Below, piece by piece: positions 34,301-45,525 of a DNA stretch of 64,000 bases. Source of the DNA: Arenicola marina (Eukaryota; Annelida; Polychaeta; Arenicolidae); contig OZ025248.1 in assembly GCA_964019135.1 (NCBI GenBank), positions 53,251,670 through 53,315,669 of the forward strand, in the 5' to 3' direction. Numbering within the stretch: the stretch's first letter is position 1; every line of letters starts with the position of its first letter. The notes below the pieces were generated by a model, which was not told where the DNA came from, made no database searches, and saw only the letters and a list, made by a program, of their open reading frames with translations. Position numbers and translations under genes: made by a program.

Positions 34301-35075
34301 CCTCCAGATAATTCAGAATTTCAAAATGCGCCTATTCTGTTTAAAAGTCTCCGTGCGAAACCCAACGGCAGAACAGAGTGGGTCTCCCGAGGCTATCCTG
34401 TTCCCAGATTAAAAAGAATTATGTTTTTTATTCCCAGGTCATGATAAATTTAAAAAAGAACTCCCCGCACACAAAGAAAAGGATGATACATGATATCAAA
34501 TTGACGACTTCCTGATTAACATTTATTTAATATTAAAATTCCCAGTTAATGAATTAATCATAATTAATAAAAATACTTGATCATAGTGGTTGGAAATGAA
34601 AAGTCCACCCCCAGAGGCATGAAAATAATCCTTGCCCCACCCCCCACTAGATCTAAATGTATCCCCTTTACACTCATTATATGTTGTTTAATTGTACCTC
34701 TTCAGACTTCACTCTCTGAATAATTTTCATTTGGCAATAAAAATAAATACAAAAAAACAATCCCCATTCTAAGTCTTAGCTGTTTTCTATTGCTTCTCGC
34801 TCAAATATTAACATCATGTTATTATTTGTGGGTGGCATAGGGATGCCATCAAAGTATGCATCATGACACTCTGGTCTGCAAAAAAAAGTGTAACCCTAAT
34901 GAAAGACATTTTTGGTGTTTACCATCTTGCCACGGTAAAACAATCGCTGACTGTTTGGCTCTGCGTCCAGCAAATCCACCAACTTTTCTCGCAGCGCTTC
35001 GATCTTGGTAAGCTTTGACAACCCGTCAACACGAACGGATTTCTTTCCGTCCATCGTCCGGACTTGAATCCACAT
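16303..35075 (-). CDS. UHRF1: UHRF1: E3 ubiquitin ligase and hemimethylated-DNA reader, complete, 17 exons
   Basis: Reads hemimethylated CpG and H3K9me marks and recruits DNMT1 by ubiquitinating histone H3 (family knowledge). Exons, 5' to 3': 35075-34923, 33336-33196, 32956-32891, 30552-30197, 29103-28882, 28538-28417, 27979-27793, 27575-27452, 26043-25936, 23186-23082, 22849-22743, 22032-21870, 20342-20205, 19456-19327, 18690-18536, 17062-16964, 16449-16303. They sum to 2523 nt (840 aa plus stop; human 793), with GT/AG and matching phase throughout. Domains: UBL from [10 protein letters not shown] (1-76); tandem Tudor about 120-300 ([22 protein letters not shown]); PHD about 357-420 ([22 protein letters not shown]); SRA about 455-640 ([43 protein letters not shown] with the NKR finger, [10 protein letters not shown]); basic linker; RING about 768-810 ([20 protein letters not shown]). 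The ending LFPGYESGR matches the family. Paralogue UHRF2 is a less likely label. Confidence 0.95.
17290..18556 (-). repeat. Donor-bearing, G-run-rich minisatellite at UHRF1 exon 15
   Basis: About 23 copies of a unit of roughly 50-60 bp. On the gene strand each has CACCAGTCTGGGAGCTCAG/GTCAGTCAGGGA, the end of exon 15 with its donor, followed by a run of G of variable length (often 7-10). The first copy is the real exon end (18536). G-run length and small substitutions account for most variation. Confidence 0.9.
19500..19830. repeat. Short inverted/direct repeat cluster in UHRF1 intron 13
   Basis: The segment ccgtagaaccgccgttgcgt near 19506 and cgcatcagtacgcaacggcg near 19733 are in inverted order, with ctgcaactgcacaccgcatc repeated directly at about 19709 and 19785. 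It looks like a rearranged small inverted-repeat element. I do not recognise the family. Confidence 0.5.
20500..20766 (-). mobile_element. tRNA-derived SINE, family A, in UHRF1 intron 12
   Basis: Minus-strand copy of the element at 4978. The head reads CGATAGCTCAGCAGGCTAG, then a B-box-like GGTTCGCGCGCC. The body shares aagggagagtggagcca and tatcgcgtcaatgg, and the tail on the plus strand is (ggttg)n. It is full length or nearly so. Confidence 0.72.
21268..21902 (-). repeat. 54-bp donor-bearing minisatellite at UHRF1 exon 12 (SRA)
   Basis: About 12 copies. On the gene strand each unit ends CGGTACGACGGTATCTATAAG followed by GTGAGGGTTGG, which is the exon 12 end plus its splice donor. The unit is 18 codons ([18 protein letters not shown]), so the first five or so downstream units are open in frame with the SRA exon. 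A shortened unit near 21630-21645 brings a stop in that frame. Confidence 0.92.
21870..22032 (-). CDS. UHRF1: UHRF1 exon 12, C-terminal half of SRA
   Basis: Encodes [27 protein letters not shown] and [11 protein letters not shown] place the end at the first donor (AAG/GTGAGG at 21870/21869), because the next exon (20342, [12 protein letters not shown]) then continues the conserved SRA sequence exactly. Eleven or so further copies of this donor follow in frame. Confidence 0.9.
22370..22500. repeat. Short 50-60-bp repeat in UHRF1 intron 11
   Basis: About 2-3 imperfect copies of gggtgatacccaaagt with agaagggagacacc. The remainder of the intron (22033-22742) appears unique. Confidence 0.5.
23192..23398 (-). 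repeat. 34-bp minisatellite abutting the UHRF1 exon 10 acceptor
   Basis: About six copies of acacaaaacacccattacgt with cactgggagtgggc. The array starts about 5 bases from the acceptor (GTGTGTCCAG/GTGAGC at 23187/23186). Unlike the other junction arrays, its units read GTGTGCCCAC and so lack the acceptor AG. Each unit has a CRE-like TGACGTAA on the gene strand. Confidence 0.85.
23697..25868 (-). repeat. 35-bp minisatellite, about 62 copies, in UHRF1 intron 9
   Basis: Unit ggggtagggtgataacaggc plus cccagatgttatgaa. Recurrent variants are gcaggg for gtaggg, catgcc for caggcc, and ttgtgaa or ttataaa for ttatgaa. It stops 68 bp from the exon 9 donor and so does not copy a splice site. Confidence 0.95.
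26056..27095 (-). repeat. 35-bp minisatellite, about 30 copies, in UHRF1 intron 8
   Basis: Unit tttaccacatggaccatgcc plus atgacgcagcgtggc. It begins about 13 bp upstream of the exon 9 acceptor (26044/26043). It has the same period as the intron 9 array but an unrelated sequence. Confidence 0.95.
27186..27290 (-). mobile_element. Truncated 3' end of SINE family A
   Basis: About 105 bp matching the tail and body of the SINEs at 4978 and 20500: (ggttg)n tail, caggacgcttttaacc, tatcgcgtcaatgggagaag, agtggagcca. The tRNA-like head is missing. It lies just outside the 35-bp array. Confidence 0.7.
29300..29876. repeat. About 22-bp minisatellite in UHRF1 intron 4
   Basis: About 25 imperfect copies of acaggtcagggctggattag with tgg. 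A larger block containing the acagatcagtgctggatcag variant occurs twice (about 29424 and 29606). No splice junction is included. Confidence 0.85.
30005..30060 (-). mobile_element. Possible tRNA-like SINE remnant (B box only)
   Basis: The minus strand reads GGTGGGTTCGAATCCACC, a good B box, with GCGAGTAG... nearby but no matching A box or cloverleaf. Too short to assign. Confidence 0.3.
30636..32855 (-). repeat. Composite minisatellite (57-bp and about 28-30-bp units) in UHRF1 intron 3
   Basis: 30636-31655 holds about 18 near-identical 57-bp units (gtggtatacaataatgtgtg, then tgtttggtggtggtatccag). 31655-32855 holds about 42 shorter, more variable units (ttggtggtggtacacagtga plus ggtctgtg). 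The longer unit looks like a dimer of the shorter one. Both lie between exon 4 (30552) and exon 3 (32891) and copy no splice junction. The multiple-of-three period makes long meaningless open frames. Confidence 0.93.
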
Positions 35076-35171
35076 TTTGATATTAGCTTGATGTTCACGT
35101 TTTTCTTAATATGAAGGAAATTTAGAAGATACGTGTCTGTTCGCGAGAACATCAAATGAAATCAAAGACCT

Positions 35172-35180
35172 GGCGGGAAA
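35172..35180 (-). promoter_or_regulatory. E2F-type site upstream of UHRF1
   Basis: GGCGGGAAA on the plus strand (TTTCCCGCC on the gene strand) lies about 100 bp before the UHRF1 ATG at 35075. It matches the E2F consensus TTTSSCGC. UHRF1 is a known E2F target in mammals, so this fits S-phase control. A single motif match, so moderate confidence. Confidence 0.5.
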
Positions 35181-36101
35181 CTTTACATGAAGGTTTACTT
35201 CCGCTTCTCTGCTTCCGGCTGCCCCCAAGCGTGGGCTGCCCCCTGGCCGGGCAGAGTGCGTCAAGCATATATATGAGCGCATTATGATTTTGATGATGTT
35301 TAGCAAAAGCCAACCCACAATCAAATCCGATATGGCTTTGCCGTCCAGCATGCATATATACAAGTTAATTTTGGCAATGACGTGAAGAATATGTATATAT
35401 TATATATAAATAGGGATGTGGTCGAAAGCTACATACTGAAAATTTGCGTCCATAGAGCGGTTTTGCATGGATGCATATATAGAGCGGGTCAATGAAAGAA
35501 AAAAGATACTTCTTCCGGGCCGATTTTGATTTTGGAGGTGAAATACCCCTTCCAAACGGATTTTGGAGGTGAAATACATCTTCCGTGCGGATTTTGGCGG
35601 TGCAAAAAGGGGGGCGGGATTGTACCTTCCCAAACCCAGCATTGTATTAAGTTCCCCCCCCCCCCCGGGGGGGGAGGGGGGGTTGCCTACCATTGACGCA
35701 AACTACGCACAGTGCTCAAATTTCGACGTCACAGACCGCTCAGACCCTCCTCTTGCGGCTACACCACTGAATTACCACACCCACCAACCCAATGTTTTTT
35801 TTTCAATTCAGGGGAAGGTTAGGCGGGGAGGGGGGGGGGGGCTTAGGAGTCCGGTTCCTTTCACAAGTCAGGTGGAGGGACTGAGCTTAAGCCGGGAGGG
35901 GGGGGGACGAGGGGGGGTAATGTAACCATAAAACTAGTCGATATCGATCTGTGTCTCTCAGTCTGGCATAGCTAGAAAGATAGGTAATGTTGTCGGCAAT
36001 TGGCAATAACTTTGGCAATAAATCTGGCGATGGCCCGTGAGCTAACGTCGTTTGCATCAACCATGCAAAATTAGGCGGTCGCAGATATGTCTTTGCATTG
36101 C
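35181..36101. other. UHRF1 5' flank, low-complexity
   Basis: No gene seen. It contains C/G homopolymer runs near 35653-35690, 35830 and 35900, and a direct repeat of ggattttggaggtgaaatac at about 35523 and 35560. The UHRF1 transcription start should lie at its lower end. Confidence 0.45.
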
Positions 36102-36910
36102 ATCCCAGTGGGCAAAACTCGTGGAAAAGACGTGGAATCCACGTGGCTTTGGCACGTGGAAAGCACGTGACAAAGTCGTTGAATATGCCAATCGAATTCA
36201 CGTGACTGATGCCACGTGTATTCGATGTGGCGAAAACCACGTGATTTGTCGTTATAATTACCACGTGATATATACGTGGCGATTTCGTTGAATATGCAAA
36301 TCGAATTCACGTAACTAATGCCACGTGTCTTCGATGTGGCGAAAACCACGTGATTTGTCGTTGTAATTGCCACCTGATGTATACGTGGCTATTTCGTTGA
36401 ATATGCAAATCGAATTCACGTGACTAATGCCACGTGTATTCGATGTGGCGAAAACCACGTGATTTGTCGTTGTAATTGCCACGTGATGTTTACGTGGCTA
36501 TTTCGTTGAATATGCAAATCGAATTCACGTGACTAATGCCACGTGTATTCGATGTGGCGAAAACCACGTGATTTGTCATTGTAATTGCCACGTGATGTTT
36601 ACGTGGCTATTTCGTTGAATATGCAAATCGAATTCACGTGACTAATGCCACGTGTATTCGATGTGGCGAAAACCACGTGATTTGTCATTGTAATTGCCAC
36701 GTGATGTATACGTGGCGATTTCGTTGAATATGCAAATCGAATTCACGTGACTAATGCCACGTGTATTCGATGTGGCAAAAACCACGTGATTTGTCGTTGT
36801 AATTGCCACGTGATGTATACGTGGCGATTTCGTTGTACATGCAAATCGAATTCACGTGACTAATGCCACGTGTATTCGATGTGGCGCAAACCACGTGATT
36901 TGTCGCAGTA
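36102..36910. repeat. CACGTG-rich 109-bp satellite (about 7 copies)
   Basis: The 109-bp unit has CACGTG palindromes at several fixed places (ccacgtgatttg, tgccacgtgatg, attcacgtgact, gccacgtgtatt). The left edge begins CCCAGTGGGCAAAAC, which resembles, inverted, the right edge of the 162-bp satellite at 45525 (TGCCCACTGGG). Probably the internal repeat of a small DNA element with CCCAGTGGGCA ends. Copies decay from about 36910 onward. Confidence 0.75.
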
Positions 36911-37249
36911 AATATTACCTGGCAATGTGGTTGAATATGAAATTCAAACTCACGTGAAAAACGCCATCTGGAATCCACTAGGAAAAAATCACGTGATGCG
37001 ATTTTCTTAATACCATGTGAAATACACGTGGCCATCGTATCAAATATGCAAGTCGAAAGCATGTAAATAATACTACATGGAATCCATATGGCGAACATTG
37101 AAAAAACTTATCGAAACACATACATCCCATTGAAAATGAACGAGACAAAATCAAGTATATGGATCAGCAGCTTAATTTATTGCCCTCATTGAAATAGGTC
37201 AAATCAGAGATCGTATAGAAAATGATCTGTGCATAGTCAATTATTTATT

Positions 37250-38690
37250 TTAATTTTTTCGTTTAGGTGCATATTTCAGCTTGCTGGTGACGACAGCGGC
37301 TACTTCAGTCTCAGTCGATGTTTGGGATTTGAGCACGCTATCTGTAAAGAAATTGCAAACACTTGAAATAGATATTAATATTATCAGCATATTTATATAC
37401 TATTATTATAGGTATTCATATGAAACGCACCTGAACAAGAGCCAAATATTGTTATAAGCTTATAAACGATCTATTCATTGTAGCATAGATCAAATACGAT
37501 AACAAATTAGAAATACAACAAAGGAACGCTTTTGCCCGGCTGCTATATACCTTTTTCTGGTACTTATAAATTTGTTGGTTCTTGTAATAAAGATACATAT
37601 ACGGTGATAAGGTAAAAGAACACAATAACACAAGAACACAAAATACATCCATTACATTTCTACACGTTATAGCTTCATTTTAATGGTAAAACATATGCAG
37701 CCTTATGTTATTTATCATTCCATAGAGTTCCATGTGCCAAAAATATCGCAACAAACCTGTAATCAGTCGGAAGAGAGCAGTATCGCTAAAGCGTTTCTTT
37801 TCTCCTCGTGATCCCTTCATGTTTAGGCGGCACATGAGCGAATTCGTCATTAATCCAATGAAAAGGGAATAAATACATTATTTTAACATTATTTAGAAAG
37901 TTGGGTGCTGTGAAGGTATACGCAAATATATTTGCAAGCAATCTATAGCCCCTTTTGATCGTGCTTAAGATGCCACACTCTTTTTAACTCAACATGAACT
38001 GTGTTTATTGAACAAAGACAAATCAGATTTTGTTTCAATAGTCATTCAGGGGTTTTATGTAACGAAAACATTATATAAACGCCTTCGTCAAAGTTGCAAA
38101 ACTGAGCTAGCTCTGACGCAATGTTTAGACAACGTTTATAAATCTATTCATAGTTTCACCAGTATTGTCATATGGCCTGGCACGCACCTGCTCATAACAT
38201 TGTGAACCATGTCTTTGGCCGACATCCCTCCGATACGAAGACACTTTCGCAGCTAAAATATATAAAAAATACATGGAATTAAGAAAAGAAATTAATATTG
38301 CCCTAAATAGGAAATGATGGCGTTAAATATGGATTACCTATAGTACCTCAAAGGCTACCTATTGTCAAACATTATCTGTTATAGTTGCCAGTATAGGTCA
38401 GCAGAAATCAATTATTCAAAATTTGACATTATCTTAAAGTTAATCGATCGCTTAAACGTCATATATACTTTTGTACTTAGATCTTTATCTAAATGATTTT
38501 AAGCGTGCTCAATGAATTGCCGTTTAAAGAAAACGGCAATGAAAGTGTATATATATTTATATATACTTACGTAGGAGTTCCAAATCTCAATATTTCCCAG
38601 TTGGTTATTGAATTCTTCCAGCTCCTGTAGGTTGCCCAACTGTTGCAGTGGATTGTGGTCCCCATCGTCCGCCTCCCTTCACTCCATCTT
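37250..38690 (-). pseudogene. DUF4806-domain gene, apparently decayed
   Basis: Four exon-like pieces read, in order, a segment ending QELEEFNNQLGNIEIWNSY (to 38571), LRKCLRIGGMSAKDMVHNVM (38252-38188), LMTNSLMCRLNMKGSRGEKK (37854-37757) and SVLKSQTSTETEVAAVV...KYAPKRKN-stop (37341-37250). The pattern (acidic EEF, GG..KD, MTN.L...NMKG..GEKK.F, C-terminal YAPKR) is that of DUF4806, a domain of unknown function found in many invertebrate proteins. Phases fit across all four. However, the acceptor of the third piece reads CATTGG where AG is expected, and an in-frame TGA falls in the first piece, near 38684, with no ATG after it. I therefore call it a pseudogene. A sequencing error or an alternative first exon could change that. 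Earlier exons were not identified. Confidence 0.55.
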
Positions 38691-38894
38691 CTTGGCCAAA
38701 CTGTCAATCTTGTCCCGTATGTCACAGAGCAAATGAAAAATTCTCTTTTGGAACTCTAAAAAAACAAATACTCACTTTAACTTTAATGTTAATCTCATGG
38801 TTTTCGTGTGTTGCACCTTATCAAAATGCATAAGATGATAAAACGTACAATTGCCTCGGCGCTAGCGTTAATGTAGGATAAAAAAGCTATTCAT

Positions 38895-39160
38895 GATATA
38901 CAGAGGGGTGGGAGGGGGTATATATATATGTACCTGACAGAGGGGTGGGGGGACCAGCAGGTAGAGGGGTGGGAGGGTGTATATATATCTATAGGCGACA
39001 GAGGGGTGGGGAGACAGGCAGGTAGAGGGGTAGGAGGGAGTATATATATATATATACAGGCGACAGATGGGTGGGGGGACCAGGGGGTAGGGGGTGGGAG
39101 AGTGTATATATATCTGTAGCCGACAGAGGGGTGGGGGTAGAGGGGTGGGAGGGTGCATAT
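38895..39160. repeat. GT-rich about 60-bp repeat with TA runs
   Basis: About four imperfect copies of cagaggggtggggggaccag with gtagaggggtgggagggtgt, each ending in a tatata run. Intergenic low-complexity DNA upstream of the DUF4806-like fragment. Confidence 0.75.
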
Positions 39161-40136
39161 GAAGGACGAGAGCTATACGTCGGTGGCGAGGCACTAAACG
39201 AGAAGGGTGACAGCGGGTAGGGAACACCCGGGTCCGGTGTGGGAGGAAGCGTCGCTATATGCAGTATAGAGGGGTGGGAAGTAATTACGGGCGAGAAGTG
39301 ATGACAGCTAGTGACCACAGGTCTCAGCGCGCGGTGGACTCAAGCGGTCCAGAGGGCAGCTGCATGTGACCTACATGCCGCCCGCATACCCGTGTCTGGG
39401 GCGCGAAACTTCGGCGCTAGCCAAGATGCTAGACTGTACTACTCAAAACGTAGTTATTATAGTTATAATGTAGTTATTCTTCGATAATAAGTTCAAATTA
39501 TAATTAGATCGAACAGCAGTCACTAAATGATCTTTGGGAGGGGTATGTGGTACGGTCGATTCTATGGCTACAACAACGATCATGGTTCCAAAAAGACAGT
39601 GGTCTCGTTATCAGGCCGGCATGCAGCCCCGACACAAAAATATCGTTTTACACCGGTCTCGCAGACATTGTTCAGTGTCATATATCGAGCCTCTGTATAC
39701 ACACACATGCTTACACTATATTTTTGCAGCGACATATCTAATAAAATAGCTTACTCCATCCTTGTTTACTCACCTTAATCCACGTAATGTCCAAAAATGT
39801 GTCCGCTTCTTTTAAAATCCAGAAGGCCTCTGCCGCCAATTAACACGCGGAGATCAGATACAGTCCCAACCGTTTCTGCCGCCCAATAGCCTCTAAGGAG
39901 GTCATCACGTCCGCTGTATGAAGGTCTGTGATTGGCTGCATTTTAGCGGTTCTTTCCGTCTTTTAAGAGACCGGTGGGGGGTGGGATGAGGGAGGACAAG
40001 TCAGGGGGAATCCATCTTGACACCGTTACGTGAAATCACGTTGACAAAATCACGTGGAATCCCCGTCACCACTCGTCATGTATTATCGGTAAGTCAAGGT
40101 CATTACCTTACGCAAAAGTCCAATTGAAGGTCACCA
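39161..40136. other. Intergenic, no gene identified
   Basis: At 39780-39945 the minus strand has an open stretch ending in a good donor (AAG/GTGAGT) that reads AEAFWILKEADTFLDITWIK. It might be an upstream exon of the DUF4806-like gene, but it has a stop just before it. At 39990-40080 there is a diverged piece of the CACGTG/TGGAATCC repeat seen in full at 43450-45525. Confidence 0.35.
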
Positions 40137-43100
40137 CCCAGCTAACACATAACGTTTTTAGAACCTTTTTATAACTTTTTTTTTGGTTTTTATTTGGTTA
40201 TAATAAATCATAACGTTTTTATAACCATATAAAAACGTTTTAGGTGTAATACTTTTCAGGTTCGTAATTGAAAGCGTTTTTCTGCGGTTTAAAGAACGTT
40301 TTTTAATCTGGAAAATTCAGGTGCGGAAAAGACGTTTTTGTCAATGCAAAATCACGTTTCAAACTAAATGATTCACAATATGAAAATAAGATACATCACC
40401 TGAAAGTGAAGACAGGGGATACAGTCAAAGTATCGGTGAGCAACAGATTCCTGGAAAGAGCCGCATGAAGACTGTCTGCTGAAACTGCGCCTGTTAACTT
40501 ATAGCAACTACCCACCCCCCCCCCCCCCCACCCCCCCGGCCGCGACTGGACATGATTCAAGATGGTTGCAAACGTCCACTCGTTGCTGCATATATTGTAT
40601 ATAGTCAATTAAGGGTCTGGAAGCGGTAAATGGCGACACGCGACACATGTATATTTAAAAAATCGACATTCGACATTGACCCCTAAACGCAGACACTGAG
40701 GATCTGAAAAAGCTTCGATACGGAGAGTGGCATTTTAGAAAAAAACGACACGGAAAAAGGCGATGCGGCACGTCATGAAAATCGACATTTGTCACTGCAA
40801 ATTTTGAAACATCGACATTTGACACTGCAAAATGTGAAAAATCGACATTTGACACTGGAAAATTTGAAAAAACGACATTTGACACTGCGAAGTTTGAAAA
40901 ATCGACGCTGGACACGGGCCTTCCAGCCAAGTAGCTGCACTTGGTCCACATTTATTTTAACCAAAGCCCCAATCGTGCCCGGTGTTGGGACATATGTTTC
41001 CGTATTAAATGTGTTCGTCTGCCGTAATGCGAGGTCTGTCCACTTGATCTGAAAGGAATTGAATTATTGAAGAAGAAATATGTCCAATCGATATCGATCA
41101 GAAAAATATCGGATGTAATTAGGGACCTCTCTCTCCTAGCTTACACCAGACATCGGCCCCTTATAAGGTGGATGATTATCGTTCATCAGCCACAAAATAT
41201 CATGGACCCTTGCATAGGCAATGCCTTTTCATTTCCTAACATCGGCAACACCCATTTTCCGTCATTTGGTGTCGGTGGCCTAGTTAAACATGTGGGAAAA
41301 TGAAAACTTGCATAACCATAGGGGCGACCTTCAAATGACCACGGCACCCTTAATATTGTAGATAGAAACTTCTGGTTACCTTTAGCGCTCTTGCCATGCT
41401 CTTGCCGTGTATGCTTTCTATGTCACTCTCCCTAACTTTTATTTTAAACTTACGTAAACAAACCAATTTGTCATCATAAAAAATATTATCTTTTCACTTG
41501 CAGAGACGTCAAATACCTCCAAAACGTTCGAAATTCATCTGCAAATGTGTTAAACATACACGATGGTTGGCTTTACTACAACAATCGGCAAAAACATTTG
41601 CAAAAAATATCTTTACTATAGCCATAAAGAGCAAAGACGCTACTTAACAGCCAAAATCAATGTTTTGGCGGGAAAATTTGAATTCGTGATTTTAGGACTA
41701 TTTTTCATCATATCAGTTTGTACCCTCTAGGTAGTGATATAGTACGACTCCCGAGCTTTCTTTTCGTGTATTTATAATATCCAGACGATCATTATTTCTT
41801 ACCGAACGCCTCATAAATTGTCGACCATTTTGATCATTTTGGTCTATATTTCCCTTTTCAAGGTCAAATCGCGTCCCATTTCAATCGATATTGTTCTGAG
41901 CGATATTCATCCATACACTGCAGTCAATTTGGCATAGTTCTCACTCAAACCCTGTGCCAAACGGACTTTTTATAGTGGCGAACGACACATTTAATAGGCT
42001 AGAGGGGCGTCAAATTACCCTAGGCATGCAACAAATTCCAAAAATTCTTGACAAAAAATTTCACCTTGGTATGAATTTCACCTTCGAGTATGTTAATATC
42101 CTTGACCTATTACATGATATACTCGAAGGAAAACTTCCAAGGTCGGTGGTAAGGGTGCGAAAACATGGCAAAATGTCTTTTTAATGCATATTGCGACCCC
42201 ATTTTGTACAGTTGACTGTGACCTCATTTTTAATAAGATAAGGGCCGAAATACACACATTTGCCAGTCCGAAACTATTATTATACATGTAGTCTGAAATT
42301 AGATATCTAACCGACTTACTCTAGCTACTATAACTCATTTTCCATCAAAATATACACTTTTTTAGACTATTTCTATATATTGACAAAACTTGACCTTTTG
42401 GCTTTCCATCTTTCCTCTAACTTCACATTTTCTGAACGAGAACATGCAAAGACAGTTTTCTGTCAAAAATATACAAAGATAACTTCATTTCCCTCACAAT
42501 TAGGGCCTTTTCATTTCCTAATATCGGCAACACCCATTTTCTACGATTTGGGATGGGTGGCCCAGCTTAAACATGTGGGAAAATGAAAACTTACATAACC
42601 ATAGGGGCGACCTTCAAATGACCACGGCACCCTTAATATTGTAGATAGAAACTTCTGGTTACCTTTAGCGCTCTTGCCATGCTCTTGCCGTGTATGCTTT
42701 CTATGTCACTCTCCCTAACTTTTATTTTAAACTTACGTAAACAAACCAATTTGTCATCATAAAAAAAATACATTTTTTCACTTGCAGAGACGTCAAACAC
42801 CTCCAATTCGGTCGAAACTCATCTGCAAATGTGTTAAACATACACGATGGTTGGCTTTACTACAACAATCGGCAAAAACATTTGCAAAAAATATCTTTAC
42901 TATAGCCATAAAGAGCAAAGACGCTACTTAACAGCCAAAATCAATGTTTTGGCGGGAAAATTTGAATTCGTGATTTTAGGACTATTTTTCATCATATCAG
43001 TTTGTACCCTCTAGGTAGTGATATAGTACGACTCCCGAGCTTTCTTTTCGTGTATTTATAATATCCAGACGATCATTATTTCTTACCGAACGCCTCATAA

Positions 43101-43449
43101 ATTGTCGACCATTTTGATCATTTTGGTCTATATTTCCCTTTTCAAGGTCAAATCGCGTCCCATTTCAATCGATATTGTTCTGATCGATATTCATCCATAC
43201 ACTGCAGTCAATTTGGCATAGTTCTCACTCAAACCCTGTGCCAAACGGACTTTTTATAGTGGCGAACGACACATTTAATAGGCTAGGGGGGCGTCAAATT
43301 ACCCTAGGCATGCAACAAATTCCAACAATTCTTGACAAAAAATTTCACCTTGGTATGAATTTCACCTTCGAGTATGTTGACCTATTACATGATATACTCG
43401 AAGGAAAACTTCCAAGGTCGGTGGTAAGGGTGCGAAAACATGGCAAAAT

Positions 43450-45525
43450 TTGAGCCACGTGGATACCACATGGACTGAAGTCACGCGGAATCCATCTTGA
43501 CACCGTCACGTGGAATCCACGTTGACAAAAACACGTGGAATCCCCGTCGTCATTCGGTGCTGACACCAATCTAGTTTATTTTCACGTATAAATCACGTGG
43601 AATCCACATCATTTGAGCCACGTGGATACCACGTGGACAAAGTCACGTGGAATCCATCTTGACACCGTCACGTGGAATCCACGTTGACAAAAACACGTGG
43701 AATCCCCGTCGTCATTCGGTGCTGACACCACTCTAATTTATTTTCACGTATAAATCACGTGGAATGCACATCATTTGAGCCACGTGGATACCACGTGGGC
43801 AAAGTCACGTGGAATCATTCTTGACACCGTCACGTGGAATCCACGTTGACTAAAACACGTGGAATCCCCGTCGTCATTCGGTGCTGACACCAATCCAGTT
43901 TATTTTCACGTATAAACCACGTGGAATGCACATCATTTGAGCCACGTGGATACCACATGGACAAAGTCACGTGGAATCCATCTTGACACCGTCACGTGGA
44001 ATCCACGTTGACAAAAACACGTGGAATCCCCGTCGTCATTCGGTGCTGACACCAATCTAGTTTATTTTCACGTATAAACCACGTGGAATGCACATCATTT
44101 GAGCCACGTGGATACCACATGGACAAAGTCACGTGGAATCCATCTTGACACCGTCACGTGGAATCCACGTTGACAAAAACACGTGGAATCCCCGTCGTCA
44201 TTCGGTTCTGACCCCGCTCTAGTTTATTTTCACGTATAAACCACGTGGAATGCACATCATTTGAGCCACGTGGATACCACATGGACAAAGTCACGTTGAA
44301 TCCATCTTGACACCGTCACGTGGAATCCACGTTGACAAAAACACGTGGAATCCCCGTCGTCATTCGGTGCTGACACCACTCTAGTTTATTTTCACGTATA
44401 AACCACGTGGAATGCACATCATTTGAGCCACGTGGATACCACATGGACAAAGTCACGTGAAATCCATCTTGACACCGTCACGTGGAATCCACGTTGACAA
44501 AAACACGTGGAATCCCCGTCGTCATTCGGTGCTGACACCACTCTAGTTTATTTTCACGTATAAACCACGTGGAATGCACATCATTTGAGCCACGTGGATA
44601 CCACATGGACAATATCACGTTGAATCCATCTTGACACCGTCACGTGGAATCCACGTTGACAAAAACACGTGGAATCCCCGTCGTCATTCGGTGCTGACAC
44701 CACTCTAGTTTATTTTCACGTATAAACCACGTGGAATGCACATCATTTGAGCCACGTGGATACCACATGGACAAAGTCACGTTGAATCCATCTTGACACC
44801 GTCACGTGGAATCCACGTTGACAAAAACACGTGGAATCCCCGTCGTCATTCGGTGCTGACACCAATCTAGTTTATTTTCACGTATAAACCACGTGGAATG
44901 CACATCATTTGAGCCACGTGGATACCACATGGACAAAGTCACGTTGAATCCATCTTGACACCGTCACGTGGAATCCACGTTGACAAAAACACGTGGAATC
45001 CCCGTCGTCATTCGGTGCTGACACCAATCTAGTTTATTTTCACGTATAAACCACGTGGAATGCACATCATTTGAGCCACGTGGATACCACATGGACAAAG
45101 TCACGTGGAATCCATCTTGACACCGTCACGTGGAATCCACGTTGACAAAAACACGTGGAATCCCCGTCGTCATTCGGTGCTGACACCAATCTAGTTTATT
45201 TTCACGTATAAACCACGTGGAATGCACATCATTTGAGCCACGTGGATACCACATGGACAAAGTCACGTGGAATCCATCTTGACACCGTCACGTGGACTCC
45301 ACGTTGACAAAAACACGTGGAATCCCCGTCGTCATTCGGTGCTGACCCCGCTCTAGTTTATTTTCACTTATAAATCACGTAGAATCCATGTGATTTGTTC
45401 ACGTGGAATTCGTGTATACAAAATTCACGTGGAATACCAGTGGCATTTTGGTGGTGCCACCAATGTTCCACCAATCCACCAAATTTCCACGAGTAAATCA
45501 CGTGGATTTTCCGGGGTGTGCCCAC
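43450..45525. repeat. About 162-bp CACGTG satellite, about 12 copies, centre of the foldback element
   Basis: The unit contains gagccacgtggataccacat, agtcacgtggaatcc, ccgtcacgtggaatccacgt, acacgtggaatccccgtcgt, tctagtttattttcacgtat and accacgtggaatgcacatc, so several CACGTG sites per unit. The right edge decays into TGCCCACTGGGATG at 45525, the inverted form of the left edge of the 36102 satellite. This suggests the satellite belongs to a second element nested in the foldback. Confidence 0.85.

Noticed and set aside
38660-38700. Reading the TGA in the DUF4806-like piece as selenocysteine
   Set aside because: No SECIS element was seen, the residue is not a known redox site in that family, and a splice site in the same gene is also lost.
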